This document shows positions 38,816 to 48,004 of a DNA stretch of 64,000 nucleotides, one piece after another. The stretch spans positions 558,001 through 622,000 of the forward strand of contig NZ_CP137624.1 of the NCBI RefSeq assembly GCF_033880585.1, read 5' to 3'. Both the position numbers and the translations under genes were made by a program. The stretch is from Lysinibacillus louembei (GTDB taxonomy: Bacteria > Bacillota > Bacilli > Bacillales_A > Planococcaceae). Below the pieces are notes generated by a model, which saw only the letters and a list, made by a program, of their open reading frames with translations, searched no databases and was not told the origin of the DNA. Within the stretch, counting starts at the first letter, position 1. The number at the start of each line of letters is the position of its first letter.

Positions 38816-38964
38816 ATTGCAATCTTTTATTTTTTTCATTTTCTATGAAACTTTTTTCTATTTTTTGCGTATATATTATTAAGAAAGTGGGTATACATTA
38901 ATTAGGGTATTAATTACCGCTTTAACAATAAAAAAAATTTGAAAAAACAATTGCATTACAATTA

Positions 38965-39010
38965 ACTTAGTTGTAAGATATAAATATAAGTAATTACCTT
39001 ACAAGTAAGT
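38965..39010 (+). promoter_or_regulatory. Long inverted repeat upstream of spx-like/marR genes
   Basis: ACTTAGTTGTAAG at 38965-38977 and CTTACAAGTAAGT at 38998-39010 are inverted copies matching 12 of 13 bases. Each arm is itself a partial dyad (CTTAC-AA-GTAAG), the look of a tandem MarR-type operator. It lies 31-76 bases before the Spx-like start and probably binds the MarR protein encoded downstream. Confidence 0.55.
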
Positions 39011-39040
39011 TACTAATGTAAAGGAAGAGAGGAATTTATT

Positions 39041-39442
39041 ATGTCAGTAACAATTTATACACAATCAAGCTGTTCCTCATCACGAAAAGCATTAAAATGG
39101 TTAAACGAAAATAACATTTCATACAATGAGAAACGTATTACATCTCAGCCGCTAACATTAGCTGAGTTTAAAAATATTTTAAGCATGACAGAAGATGGAA
39201 CAGATGAAATTATTGCAACAAACTCAAACGACTTTAAAAATCTTGATGTCGATATCGAACAGCTTTCCATCCAAGAGCTATATGCATTAATTCAAAAATA
39301 CCCACGCATGTTGCGTAGTCCGATTTTACTCGATGAAAAACGCATCCAAGTCGGTTATAATGAAATGGACATTCGACGCTTTATTCCACGTAAAGTACGT
39401 GCGTTTGAGCTGAATGCTTTGCAAAAATTGGCGGTTGAATAA
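39041..39442 (+). CDS. Spx/ArsC-family regulator with CxxS in place of CxxC
   Basis: 133 residues, thioredoxin-like Spx fold. The N-terminal redox switch reads SCSSSRKALKWL: Cys10 or so is kept but the partner Cys is Ser. RSPILLDEKRIQVGYNEMDIRRFIP matches the Spx/MgsR core that contacts RNA polymerase alpha. Spx redirects transcription under thiol stress; loss of the second Cys means no intramolecular disulfide, so activity may be controlled by abundance (through the MarR repressor) or by mixed disulfides. Confidence 0.85.
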   Translation: MSVTIYTQSSCSSSRKALKWLNENNISYNEKRITSQPLTLAEFKNILSMTEDGTDEIIATNSNDFKNLDVDIEQLSIQELYALIQKYPRMLRSPILLDEKRIQVGYNEMDIRRFIPRKVRAFELNALQKLAVE

Positions 39443-39483
39443 GTCGCCTTTTTTGCATGAAAGAAAGTTTGGAGATGACAAAC

Positions 39484-39912
39484 ATGGGTGATTATAAACA
39501 TGAGCATTTAACACCACTTTTCGAAGCAGTAGCTGCCTTAGAACGTAGAATTGCCAATGAATGGAATAGCTTAAATGAGCTTGGCTTCTCAAAATCACAT
39601 ATTTTAATTTTAGACTTTCTAGCAAATGAAGGTCCAAAGCGCCCCTCCGCTATTGCGGAGTATTTAAAAGTGACAACAGGTGGCGTAACTGTATTAACAA
39701 CAAAGCTTTTAAAATCAGGCTTTATCGAAAAAGCACAAAACGAAAATGACCGACGCGCATCACAAATTACGATTACCGAGTCGGGTAGAGCTATTTTAAA
39801 CGAATCGCGCGAGCAAGTGAACACATTGATTCATCAGCTTTTTGGCATGCTTACAGAGGAAGAAATCGAAAGCTTGCGCCAAATTTTTATCAAATGTGCA
39901 AACTTTAAATAA
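39484..39912 (+). CDS. MarR-family transcriptional regulator
   Basis: About 142 residues. Winged-helix core GPKRPSAIAEYLKVTTGGVTV followed by the wing with ENDRRASQITITESG (the conserved DxR). Start at the ATG at 39484, nine bases after GGAG. Forty-one bases behind the Spx-like gene and likely cotranscribed; probably a self-regulating pair through the repeat at 38965-39010. One Cys near the C-terminus only, so an OhrR-type N-terminal redox switch is unlikely. Confidence 0.88.
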   Translation: MGDYKHEHLTPLFEAVAALERRIANEWNSLNELGFSKSHILILDFLANEGPKRPSAIAEYLKVTTGGVTVLTTKLLKSGFIEKAQNENDRRASQITITESGRAILNESREQVNTLIHQLFGMLTEEEIESLRQIFIKCANFK

Positions 39913-39915
39913 TAG

Positions 39916-39944
39916 AAGGCGAAGGAGACAACCTCCCTCGCCTT
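39916..39944. terminator. Bidirectional terminator
   Basis: AAGGCGAAGGAG...CTCCCTCGCCTT, one mismatch, between convergent marR and the phosphodiesterase gene. Confidence 0.7.
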
Positions 39945-39946
39945 AT

Positions 39947-40927
39947 TTAATGCCCTTTTATAACTGGGGCAATCACATCAATTCGATTCGTCCAAATACC
40001 TCCCGTATATTGCCCTGGCAAGCGCTTTAAGTCTTGCTCTGTATCAAACCCTTCTGACCACGTTCCATTTCCTGCAACCATCATTACACGCGTATCAACC
40101 GAATCCATACGATTCAGCATTTTATTTGGCCATCCCCATAACCAAGGTGCTATATTTTCTGGAATATGAATCTGCGTATTTTTACACGCTTTAGGAATAT
40201 ACCCCGTCCATCCAATCCCAATATACGGTAATAAGCAGCTTTTTAATGTTGCTTTTGACATGACAGGAATTTCTGGCATCTTTGTTTTCAATGCTTGTAT
40301 TGGTGCATCTCCACCATAAACAGTTAGCTGTTGCTGCTGCGATTTAGGTAATGCTGCTATATAGTCAGCTAGCTGTATTCCTTCACCTGCTTCATTGCTT
40401 TTTATATGAATCAAAAATTCTTTGTCTGGGAAATGCTTCAATACTTCATCAAGTGATGGCATAAGACCTATCCCCTTTCCTCGGAACGGAAATGTTTTTC
40501 CTTCATCTGCTGTATATCCATAGCCAATATCTATTTGCTTTAATTCAGCCATCGTATATAGCTTTGGTTCGCCTTTTACATCTGTTCTGCAATCTAAAGT
40601 CCAGTCATGGAATACAGCAAATTGTCCATCTTTAGTTGGTCTAATATCCAATTCCACTACATCAGCCCCTGCTTCAAAAGCTGCCTCCATCGATGGAATT
40701 GTATTTTCTAAATATGGATGCTCTGGCTCATAAATACGCTGTGCTGTACAAGTGTTGCCTTCTATTCCTTCCATGCTAAAGGTTTGTGCCATACCTCTAT
40801 GCGCCAATAATATGGGATCATTAGCTCGCTCCTTTGTTATATAGGAACTATTATTCAAGTACACAAATATAATGAGCAACACAAATACAGTGATTATCCT
40901 CTTCCAAAACTTTCTCTTCACCGTCAT
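39947..40927 (-). CDS. Membrane-anchored glycerophosphodiester phosphodiesterase
   Basis: About 326 residues. N-terminal membrane helix (RIITVFVLLIIFVYL), then the GDPD barrel: LLAHRGMAQ (catalytic His), YLENTIPSMEAAFEAGADVVELDI (metal Glu residues) and VFHDWTLDCRT (second catalytic His). Hydrolyses glycerophosphodiesters or teichoic-acid-like polymers outside the membrane. ATG at 40927; the frame also opens at a TTG six bases upstream. Confidence 0.88.
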   Translation of the reverse strand: MTVKRKFWKRIITVFVLLIIFVYLNNSSYITKERANDPILLAHRGMAQTFSMEGIEGNTCTAQRIYEPEHPYLENTIPSMEAAFEAGADVVELDIRPTKDGQFAVFHDWTLDCRTDVKGEPKLYTMAELKQIDIGYGYTADEGKTFPFRGKGIGLMPSLDEVLKHFPDKEFLIHIKSNEAGEGIQLADYIAALPKSQQQQLTVYGGDAPIQALKTKMPEIPVMSKATLKSCLLPYIGIGWTGYIPKACKNTQIHIPENIAPWLWGWPNKMLNRMDSVDTRVMMVAGNGTWSEGFDTEQDLKRLPGQYTGGIWTNRIDVIAPVIKGH

Positions 40928-40942
40928 TCTCAATCCTTTCCT

Positions 40943-40976
40943 AAAAAAATCGCCCTACCTCTTATGCTGGTAGGAC
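40943..40976 (-). terminator. Terminator overlapping the sigma factor stop
   Basis: GTCCTACC...GGTAGGGC with a T7 tail on the minus strand; the stop codon of the sigma gene is in the loop. It uncouples the sigma gene from the phosphodiesterase gene behind it. Confidence 0.65.
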
Positions 40977-41510
40977 GACATCTGCTAGTTTATGATCAGC
41001 TAATAGCATTTCTTTTAAGCGTGCTTTAGCACGGAATAAACGCGATTTCACAGTACCAATCGATACTTTCATTAACGTTGAAATTTCAGCTAATGAGTAT
41101 TGATCTACATAGAAATACCATAATGTTTTTTGGTAAATCGCATCAAGCTCATGCATTTTTTCTTGCACAATTTTCGTAATTTCTACTTTCTCTACTTGTT
41201 CCTCTGTTGAAACATCATTATTGGGAACCAAATCTAAAATCGGAACGTCTAATTGTTCAGGTTGGTTCATCATGTACTTACTACGTCTTACATTTTTGCG
41301 ATAGCGGTCGCGGAATGTGTTCATTGTAATTGTTGTTAGCCAAGCTTTTACATGGTCAACTTGTTCAATCGTTGCTTCATAGCGTACAACTTTTACCCAT
41401 ACCTCTTGCATTAAGTCTTCCGCCTCTAGCGTGTTGCGTGTAAGCTTTAAGCAAAGGTGGTATATGTAGCGATTATATTCATCATAAACTTTCGTTAACA
41501 TTTCATTCAT
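40962..41510 (-). CDS. ECF-type RNA polymerase sigma factor
   Basis: About 182 residues with sigma region 2 (YIYHLCLKLTRNTLEAEDLMQEVWVKV, KAWLTTITMNTFRDRYRK) and region 4 (YQKTLWYFYVDQYSLAEISTLM then SIGTVKSRLFRAKARLKEML). Start at the ATG at 41510 with CGGAGG eight bases upstream; the frame is open to a TTG at 41591. An anti-sigma gene usually follows such factors; here the next gene is a phosphodiesterase behind a terminator, so control must be different or distant. Confidence 0.88.
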   Translation of the reverse strand: MNEMLTKVYDEYNRYIYHLCLKLTRNTLEAEDLMQEVWVKVVRYEATIEQVDHVKAWLTTITMNTFRDRYRKNVRRSKYMMNQPEQLDVPILDLVPNNDVSTEEQVEKVEITKIVQEKMHELDAIYQKTLWYFYVDQYSLAEISTLMKVSIGTVKSRLFRAKARLKEMLLADHKLADVVLPA

Positions 41511-41779
41511 TGTTACTGCCTCCGTTCGGTCTGCTTCATTAACCTCATTTTCGCAAATTCCTTCCTTACGCTCTATCGCATTTACTTTCAATTTCCTTAC
41601 AATTGTGTAAGCTTCGATGTCATCTACAAATTATGTATGCCCTCTTCGCCAAGTTATACCTCTTTTTCAAAACCCTTATACCCCTTTTGAAAAATTTTTA
41701 CACTCTTAAAGAAGGAATTTACGTTTATTTTGTTGAATATAATTTCAATGAAAACAAATTCAATAAAGAGGGTATTTAT

Positions 41780-42355
41780 ATGAACAGTAGACAACAGCAA
41801 AAAGAGCAAAGACGACAGCTTATTTTACAAGCCGCCTTAGATTTATTTATTCGCAAAGGCTATGGGGAAACGAAAATTGCCGATATTGCCAAAGCAGCCA
41901 ATATGAGTATGGGGCTACTCTTTCATTATTTTGAATCGAAGGAAAAGTTATATGAAACTCTTATTCGTATCGGCAGCGAAAAATTAAAGATGGAACTAAA
42001 TTTTGCGGAGGCATCGCCATTGATGATTTTTCAATATGTGACTGAGGACATTTTTCAAACAATTAATGCCAACCCATTTGCAGCGAAAATGTTCGTCTTA
42101 ATGGAAAATGCACAGCATTTAGATACTTTGCCCTCAGATATAAAAGAAATGCTTGCTGAGGCAAATACACTTATTGCAAAAAGCATCCCACTCATTGAAG
42201 AAGGTCAGCGCTTAAATGAAATAAGAGAAGGAAATCCGCAGGCACTAGCGATTGCCTTTTGGAATTCCTTGCAAGGCATCGCGCAGCACATCGCCTTACA
42301 GCCTAATGCACCTTGTCCTAAGGCAGAGTGGATTATTGCTATATTAAAAAAATAG
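41780..42355 (+). CDS. TetR-family transcriptional regulator
   Basis: 191 residues. N-terminal helix-turn-helix LFIRKGYGETKIADIAKAANMS then GLLFHYFESKEKLYE; ligand domain after residue 60. Start at the ATG at 41780 (AAAGAGGG upstream). Fourteen bases before the CPBP protease gene, so it probably controls it. The upstream gap 41511-41779 is the divergent promoter region with the sigma gene. Confidence 0.88.
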   Translation: MNSRQQQKEQRRQLILQAALDLFIRKGYGETKIADIAKAANMSMGLLFHYFESKEKLYETLIRIGSEKLKMELNFAEASPLMIFQYVTEDIFQTINANPFAAKMFVLMENAQHLDTLPSDIKEMLAEANTLIAKSIPLIEEGQRLNEIREGNPQALAIAFWNSLQGIAQHIALQPNAPCPKAEWIIAILKK

Positions 42356-42369
42356 GGAGGGAATAAGAA

Positions 42370-43200
42370 ATGAAGACAAAAAGAAATATTATGATTTTTA
42401 TTGTAGTTGCATTGCTATGTGGCTGGCTTGGTGTTGCAGTCGATTATTTTATACCTGAACAGCCTGAAGGTAATACACTTGGAATGGGGCTTTGGCTAGT
42501 TATTCCACTACTTGCAACGATTATTTTACGCGCTTTTGCAGGAGATGGCTGGCGCGATATGGGGCTTGCCTTGAATTTTAAAGGCAATGTGAAATGGTAT
42601 TTGATAGCATTGGCAATTTATCCTGCTACAACATTTCTTTTGTTGCTATTTGGTTATGTAACAGGTTGGATTAATTTTTCTAATTTTAATATACAAGCTG
42701 TTATCACTGCTTTTACTAGCGTATTTATTATCCAATTTATCAAAAATATTTTCGAGGAATCTGTTTGGCGTGGCTATTTAACAAGCAAGCTTCTCCAGCT
42801 AAAAGCAAATGATTTTTGGCTTTATCTAACAGTCGGAGGTGTTTGGGGTGCATGGCATCTCCCCTACTTCCTCGTATTTTTACCAGCAAGCGATATTGCT
42901 AGCGTGCTACCAGTTAACCGTTTAGCCTTTGCGATTATTGGTATTTTAACAATGATTGTATGGACGATTATGTATACAGAAATTTATTTAATGACAAGAA
43001 GCATTTGGCCACTTGTTTTGATGCATGCAACAGAGGATGCGCTTATTAACCCTTTAATGCTAGACGGTTATATTCAGATTGCGCAAGGTAAGGAGTTTTT
43101 CGTTTCACCAACAGCAGGAATTGTAACAACCGTAATGTATTTAATGATTGGGTTAGCTTTGCGAGCTAAAAGAAGGGCTGCCCGTTTAGACACACCCTAG
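42370..43200 (+). CDS. CPBP-family intramembrane glutamic protease
   Basis: 276 residues with about eight membrane helices. CPBP (Abi/CaaX) motifs: FEESVWRGYL (EExxxR), WGAWHLPYF (second motif with His) and VLMHATEDAL (third). Members process prenylated or membrane proteins or confer bacteriocin self-immunity; no substrate evident here. RBS GGGAGG. Its end overlaps the convergent MBL gene by 15 bases. Confidence 0.88.
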   Translation: MKTKRNIMIFIVVALLCGWLGVAVDYFIPEQPEGNTLGMGLWLVIPLLATIILRAFAGDGWRDMGLALNFKGNVKWYLIALAIYPATTFLLLLFGYVTGWINFSNFNIQAVITAFTSVFIIQFIKNIFEESVWRGYLTSKLLQLKANDFWLYLTVGGVWGAWHLPYFLVFLPASDIASVLPVNRLAFAIIGILTMIVWTIMYTEIYLMTRSIWPLVLMHATEDALINPLMLDGYIQIAQGKEFFVSPTAGIVTTVMYLMIGLALRAKRRAARLDTP

Positions 43201-44187
43201 CTGCACTGGAAATGCACTATGAAAATAAATCACTTGCTTTGCACGTATTTGCTGTGAGAGCTGCACAATATCCTCATAATCTGGATGTGTTTTATAGAAG
43301 AAATGATGATAAGCACCTTTTTTATGCAAATACCCTGTATAAATTGCAATCGCCTGTGGATAATGCTTCGCCTCTTGCTCAGCTACAAAATAAAGACCTG
43401 TCTCTATATTGTCCATAGGCGACCAAAATACTTCCCGTATAGCGTTTTCAATTTGTATATTGCTCTTAGACTCTATATATTGCTGAAACAAAGCTTGTAA
43501 TGATTGTTCTACATATATAGGTCTTGCTGTATGCTGATAAAGATATGTAGCAATATCTAATGTTTTCCCAGAAAAAGAGGAGGGGAAAATAATTGACTGC
43601 TGTGGATAAGCTTGTACAAATTGCACAATTTGCTGCAAAACTACTTGATTATCCACATGCTTCTCCACATGCCCACTGTCAATGAAAGCAATATCATATA
43701 GTAGATCATCCTGTGGCAATGTCGTCTGCAATACATAAGTGTCTGCAACATAATCACCAGAATAAAAAATCATTTTACTTCTAAAGCGAATTTGATACCA
43801 AACACTACCGATTACATGCCCGCTATAGCCCCATTTAAACGCTAACTGGTCGCTAATTGACACCCACTGTCCTAAAGAAGCATCGGAAAATATAGATGTA
43901 TTGCGATAGCATTGCTTAAGCTGGCACTGTGTTAGCTCACTCATCACAATCGGTCCTGTGTAGCCTAGCTGCTCAGCAATTGGCAGCGCCCCAACATGAT
44001 CAATGTGGGAATGTGAAATAAAAATCGCTGTTAGCTTTTCAATATGCGCTGCTGTTAAGCTTGGTGGCGTTTTTTGTGCATTTTTCATAATGCCGCAATC
44101 CAATAAAATCGCTTGACCATCTACTTCAATGTAAAAGCAATTGCGCCCATACTCGCCCACGCCACCTAAAATTTCAACATTAAGCAT
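43186..44187 (-). CDS. MBL-fold metallohydrolase with RNase J/beta-CASP-like N-terminus
   Basis: 333 residues. Metal motif ISHSHIDHVGALP, then IGSVWYQIRFRSKMIFYSGDY and DIAFIDSGH; the later half lacks clear beta-CASP motifs. Last gene of an ABC transporter operon, overlapping the permease by eight bases with GGAGGG inside the permease end. As with PhnP in phosphonate operons, it may hydrolyse a phosphodiester or cyclic phosphate from the transported substrate; this is inference from context. Confidence 0.75.
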   Translation of the reverse strand: MLNVEILGGVGEYGRNCFYIEVDGQAILLDCGIMKNAQKTPPSLTAAHIEKLTAIFISHSHIDHVGALPIAEQLGYTGPIVMSELTQCQLKQCYRNTSIFSDASLGQWVSISDQLAFKWGYSGHVIGSVWYQIRFRSKMIFYSGDYVADTYVLQTTLPQDDLLYDIAFIDSGHVEKHVDNQVVLQQIVQFVQAYPQQSIIFPSSFSGKTLDIATYLYQHTARPIYVEQSLQALFQQYIESKSNIQIENAIREVFWSPMDNIETGLYFVAEQEAKHYPQAIAIYTGYLHKKGAYHHFFYKTHPDYEDIVQLSQQIRAKQVIYFHSAFPVQLGCV

Positions 44188-45841
44188 TTGTTTGCTTCCC
44201 TCCCCTTTGCATCCACTCCAGCAAAAACATAAAGAGCACTGTAATAATAACTGTCATAACAGCGACAGCCATTCCCACACTGACATTACCTTGCTCAAAC
44301 TGGCTATAAATAAAGGTAGCCCCTGTTTCAACAGAAGGAGGTAAAATTAACAAACCTGCTACGAGCTCACGCATCGAAATAATAAAGGTCATCATCATGC
44401 CAGCAACAATGCCCTGCATCAAGAGCGGAATAATAATTTGCACATAGACAGCCCATTTATTACGCCCAAAAATGGCTGCCGATTGAAAAATGGAAGCATC
44501 CAATTGTGTAAATGCAGATTTTGTATATTGCACAGAATACGGCAAAAATAATACGCAATATGTGACAACCACCATCGCCTTCGTATTATAAATCGTAAAA
44601 GGTAATAGCGGTGAATTCCAAAACATAATCAAGCCAACAACAAAGACAATACCAGGAATAATATTTGGCGTTAAGCTAAAGAAATCTAATAGCTGCTGCT
44701 TTTTCGTTTGCCCCTTTTTCACATATAAAGCAATACATAGTCCAAGCACTGCGGTAATGATTGCCGTTAAAATGGAGAAAACAAAGCTATTCATAAATGC
44801 TGTAAAGCCTGCGCTACCAGCTGTAAATATTTCTCCGTATGCAGCCAATGTAAAATTGCCCGCCTGCAAGCCATCTCCACGCACCTTTTGCAAGGACGTA
44901 ACGATAATAGAGAAGTAAGGCACAGCTATCGATAATAATAAAATAATCGTCACAAAAAGCCATGCCCCAAGCTTTATAAACCAAGGCTCTCGTATTTCAC
45001 GCAGAGCTGGTGTTTTGCCTGAAAGCACACCATATGTATATTTGCGACCAATCCAATTTTGGAAATACCAAATTATTAAGCAAATTGAAAGTAAAAACAA
45101 TGATAAAGATGTTGCCATACGAATATCAACAGGCCATCTTGAAAGATAGGAATGTATTTCTGTTGTAAATACTTGAAAGCCAATTCGACTACCAAATGTA
45201 GCGGGTGTTCCAAATTCAGCTAATGTTTTAATAAAGATCAACAGGCTTCCTAACACATAACTCGATACTGTTAATGGCAAAACAATTTTGAACCAATTGC
45301 GCCAAGCCCCTTTACCGAAAATTAAAGCCGCATCTAAAAACGAGCCATTAATTCGAAGCAGCGTATTTTTTAGCATTAAATAGAGAAACGGAAATAAATG
45401 CAAACTCATAATTAATACCATGCCAAAAAGTTTGAAAAACAGCTCAGAAAGCCATGCCGTACTTGGTAGTAATTGCTGTAAAAATCCGTTGTGCTGCATA
45501 AATAAAATCCAGCCCATTGAGCCTATATAAGGTGGTGTCATAAAAGGAATTGTTAGCACAATATCTAACCAATTATATTTTGCTAAACTTGTTTTCGTGC
45601 GAATAAGCGCCATCGGAAAAGCAATAATTGTTGTGCCAATAATGACAAATAAGCCGAGCAATAACGAATTCGATAACGTTTGCCATAAGCGATTTTGCGA
45701 AAATAATCGCTGTAACTGCTCCATATTCAATTGTCCATCTTGCACGAATGTATAAAATACAATAGCTATTATTGGTGCAATGGCAAACGTGCTAACGATT
45801 GCTATTAATAAAATAAAACTACGTTTGCTTTCCATCACCAT
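44180..45841 (-). CDS. ABC transporter permease, two fused permease modules (FbpB-like)
   Basis: 553 residues with about twelve membrane helices: two six-helix permease units in tandem. EAA loops are visible in both (DAALIFGKGAWRNWFKIVLP near residue 180 and QSAAIFGRNKWAVYVQIIIP near 475). Such fused permeases occur in iron and 2-aminoethylphosphonate type transporters. Fifty bases after the binding protein gene. Confidence 0.9.
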   Translation of the reverse strand: MVMESKRSFILLIAIVSTFAIAPIIAIVFYTFVQDGQLNMEQLQRLFSQNRLWQTLSNSLLLGLFVIIGTTIIAFPMALIRTKTSLAKYNWLDIVLTIPFMTPPYIGSMGWILFMQHNGFLQQLLPSTAWLSELFFKLFGMVLIMSLHLFPFLYLMLKNTLLRINGSFLDAALIFGKGAWRNWFKIVLPLTVSSYVLGSLLIFIKTLAEFGTPATFGSRIGFQVFTTEIHSYLSRWPVDIRMATSLSLFLLSICLIIWYFQNWIGRKYTYGVLSGKTPALREIREPWFIKLGAWLFVTIILLLSIAVPYFSIIVTSLQKVRGDGLQAGNFTLAAYGEIFTAGSAGFTAFMNSFVFSILTAIITAVLGLCIALYVKKGQTKKQQLLDFFSLTPNIIPGIVFVVGLIMFWNSPLLPFTIYNTKAMVVVTYCVLFLPYSVQYTKSAFTQLDASIFQSAAIFGRNKWAVYVQIIIPLLMQGIVAGMMMTFIISMRELVAGLLILPPSVETGATFIYSQFEQGNVSVGMAVAVMTVIITVLFMFLLEWMQRGGKQTNA

Positions 45842-45891
45842 ATATTTCAGTCCCTTCTAAAAAGGGCTTCTCGGCATAAGCCGAGGAAGCC

Positions 45892-46905
45892 TTAACGGAA
45901 TAATTCGATAAACTTCGTTAATACATCTACTTGCTTTTGCTCTGCCCCTTGCCATTTCACTTCTAATTGAGGAATCTCATCAAGTGTCGCACGATCTTTT
46001 ACAGCAATCGCTTCATTGCCTGGTAGTAAATAGGCTTCTGCTACAAGTGCCTGTCCTTCATCAGATAAGAGAAAATCAACATATGCCTGTGCCGCATCCA
46101 CATGCTTCGATTCTTTCATAATAGCAACAGCACGTGGGCTTACTACTGTTCCGCTTGCTGGATAAACGATATCTACAGGCTCACCGCTTGCTTTTGCTTT
46201 ATATGCCATATAGTCAACGCCTGCAATCGTAATATCTTTTTCTCCTGTAATAACAGCATCTAAAGCCTCTTTATTTGCCCCATTCACTTGTAAACCGTTG
46301 CTTTTCCATTGTTCCATCGTATTCCATGCTGTCCCATCTGCCTCTGTATAACCAAATAGGAAGTCAACAGCTGAACCAGATAAGCTTGGGTCAGGAATAT
46401 TGATTTTATTTTGCCATTGTGGCTGTGCTAAATCCGCCCATTCCTTTGGTGCTTCTGCTGCATTTTTCGTATTGTAAACGATGCCTAATGCCGAAGCGCT
46501 ATAGCCATAGTAATAGCCCTCTGCATCTGACCATTCGGCATTGATTTTATCCGCATTTTTCGCTTCCTTATAGCTTTGTAGCTGGTCTGCTGCTTTTAAG
46601 CCATCCATTGAAGCGACAGAAGCTAATACAACGACATCTGCTACTGGATTATTTTTCTCTGCTTCTAAGCGCGATAAAATTTTCCCTGTTGTTCCTTGGA
46701 ACATTTCAACTTTGATGCCTGTTTGCTGTTCAAATGCTTCTTGAATATTTGCTGCTAAGCCATCTGGACCCGCTGAATAAACCGTCACGGTTGTTGATGG
46801 CTCTGCCGCTTCTGCTGACTTTTCCTCTTTTTCTTTACTACTACACCCTGCCAATGCTAGTGTTAATACAAGTGCCGCTGTCGTTAAAACTTTGCTCTTT
46901 TTCAT
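45892..46905 (-). CDS. ABC transporter substrate-binding lipoprotein (iron/phosphonate type)
   Basis: About 338 residues. Lipobox LALAGC near residue 20; body typical of the FbpA/PhnS/AfuA group (VTVYSAGPDGLAANIQEAFE, GIVYNTKN, IPDPSLSGSAVDFLFG). The adjacent Tyr pair that binds iron in FbpA is not seen, which favours an organic anion, for example a phosphonate. ATG at 46905 with GGAGGA six bases upstream. Confidence 0.85.
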   Translation of the reverse strand: MKKSKVLTTAALVLTLALAGCSSKEKEEKSAEAAEPSTTVTVYSAGPDGLAANIQEAFEQQTGIKVEMFQGTTGKILSRLEAEKNNPVADVVVLASVASMDGLKAADQLQSYKEAKNADKINAEWSDAEGYYYGYSASALGIVYNTKNAAEAPKEWADLAQPQWQNKINIPDPSLSGSAVDFLFGYTEADGTAWNTMEQWKSNGLQVNGANKEALDAVITGEKDITIAGVDYMAYKAKASGEPVDIVYPASGTVVSPRAVAIMKESKHVDAAQAYVDFLLSDEGQALVAEAYLLPGNEAIAVKDRATLDEIPQLEVKWQGAEQKQVDVLTKFIELFR

Positions 46906-46994
46906 GTTCATTCCTCCAATTGATAAATTTGCTGTTGATCGATAAATATGTCGAGCGTTTGCCCTTGTGTAACAGGCTCTGTATCATAAAAGCC

Positions 46995-47867
46995 TCACTC
47001 TCTTTCTCCTACTTGTGCCTGTATAAAGTAGCGATCCCCAAGAAAAATACTTTTCATGACCTTTGCTGGCATAGCAATTGTGCCTTCACGCGGTTGTCTT
47101 GAAATTCCTTCTGGACGCACAATACACCTATCCTGCTTTAGCCAATTGACTTTACCAATAAAATCAGCAACGTAAGGCGTTGCAGGTGTTTTATAAATTT
47201 CCTGTGGTGTACCAACCTGTGCAATATGCCCTGCCTCCATCACAATAATTTGATCAGACATCGTCATCGCCTCTGCTTGGTCATGTGTCACAAAAATCGC
47301 TTGGCAATCAAAGCTTTGAATAATATTCATAATTTCATACTGCATTTTCTCTCGTAGTACAGCATCTAGTGCCGACAAAGGTTCATCAAATAAAATCAAC
47401 TTAGGATTTATCGCAAGTGCTCGTGCTAAAGCAACACGCTGCTGCTGCCCGCCTGATAATTCTCCAGGCTTTCTTTGCTCAAAGCCTTCCATGCTAACAA
47501 GCTGCATCACATGCTGCACACGCTGCGGTATTTCAGCTTTAGCAATAATACCTTTTAAACCAAAGGCGATATTTTGAAAGATGGTCATATGTGGCCATAA
47601 GGCAAAATCCTGAAACACCATGGCAATATTTCGTTTACTAGGCTGTATATTAATTTTTTGCTCCGTTGAATAAATCACTGTATCATCAAAGCGAATCTCA
47701 CCTTGCGTTGGCTGCTCCAAGCCTGCCAACATTTTCAACAATGTCGTTTTGCCACAGCCCGATTGACCTAAAATCGTCGTAAATTTGCTATTTAGCTCTA
47801 AATTAATCGGCCACAACACTTGTGTGTCTCCATACTTCTTTTCAATATTCGTTAATGAAATTTTCAT
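46995..47867 (-). CDS. ABC transporter ATPase, cut short by an in-frame stop in the TOBE region
   Basis: 290 residues. Walker A GQSGCGKTT, Q-loop VFQDFALWPHMT, signature LSGGQQQRVALARA, Walker B LILFDEPLSALD and H-loop VTHDQAEA. The TGA at 46995-46997 looks premature: the same frame stays open for 28 more codons (GFYDTEPVTQGQTLDIFID and on) to a TGA at 46908, directly before the binding-protein start, which is where the TOBE domain should end. The nucleotide-binding domain is intact, so transport may still work; regulation through TOBE may be changed. Confidence 0.85.
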   Translation of the reverse strand: MKISLTNIEKKYGDTQVLWPINLELNSKFTTILGQSGCGKTTLLKMLAGLEQPTQGEIRFDDTVIYSTEQKINIQPSKRNIAMVFQDFALWPHMTIFQNIAFGLKGIIAKAEIPQRVQHVMQLVSMEGFEQRKPGELSGGQQQRVALARALAINPKLILFDEPLSALDAVLREKMQYEIMNIIQSFDCQAIFVTHDQAEAMTMSDQIIVMEAGHIAQVGTPQEIYKTPATPYVADFIGKVNWLKQDRCIVRPEGISRQPREGTIAMPAKVMKSIFLGDRYFIQAQVGERE

Positions 47868-47917
47868 TATATCCTCCCTGTCTATTACTACTATAGGGTG
47901 CAGATATTTAGAAAATA

Positions 47918-47943
47918 TTAACGTACTATTAATAAAACGTTAA
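47918..47943. promoter_or_regulatory. Putative LysR operator
   Basis: TTAACGT at 47918-47924 and ACGTTAA at 47937-47943, an inverted repeat in the divergent promoter region between the ABC operon and lysR. Confidence 0.45.
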
Positions 47944-48004
47944 AAAAATTCTAATAAAATAAAACAAATGTAAGATTTTATCTAATTTACTTTAGGGGGA
48001 TAAA

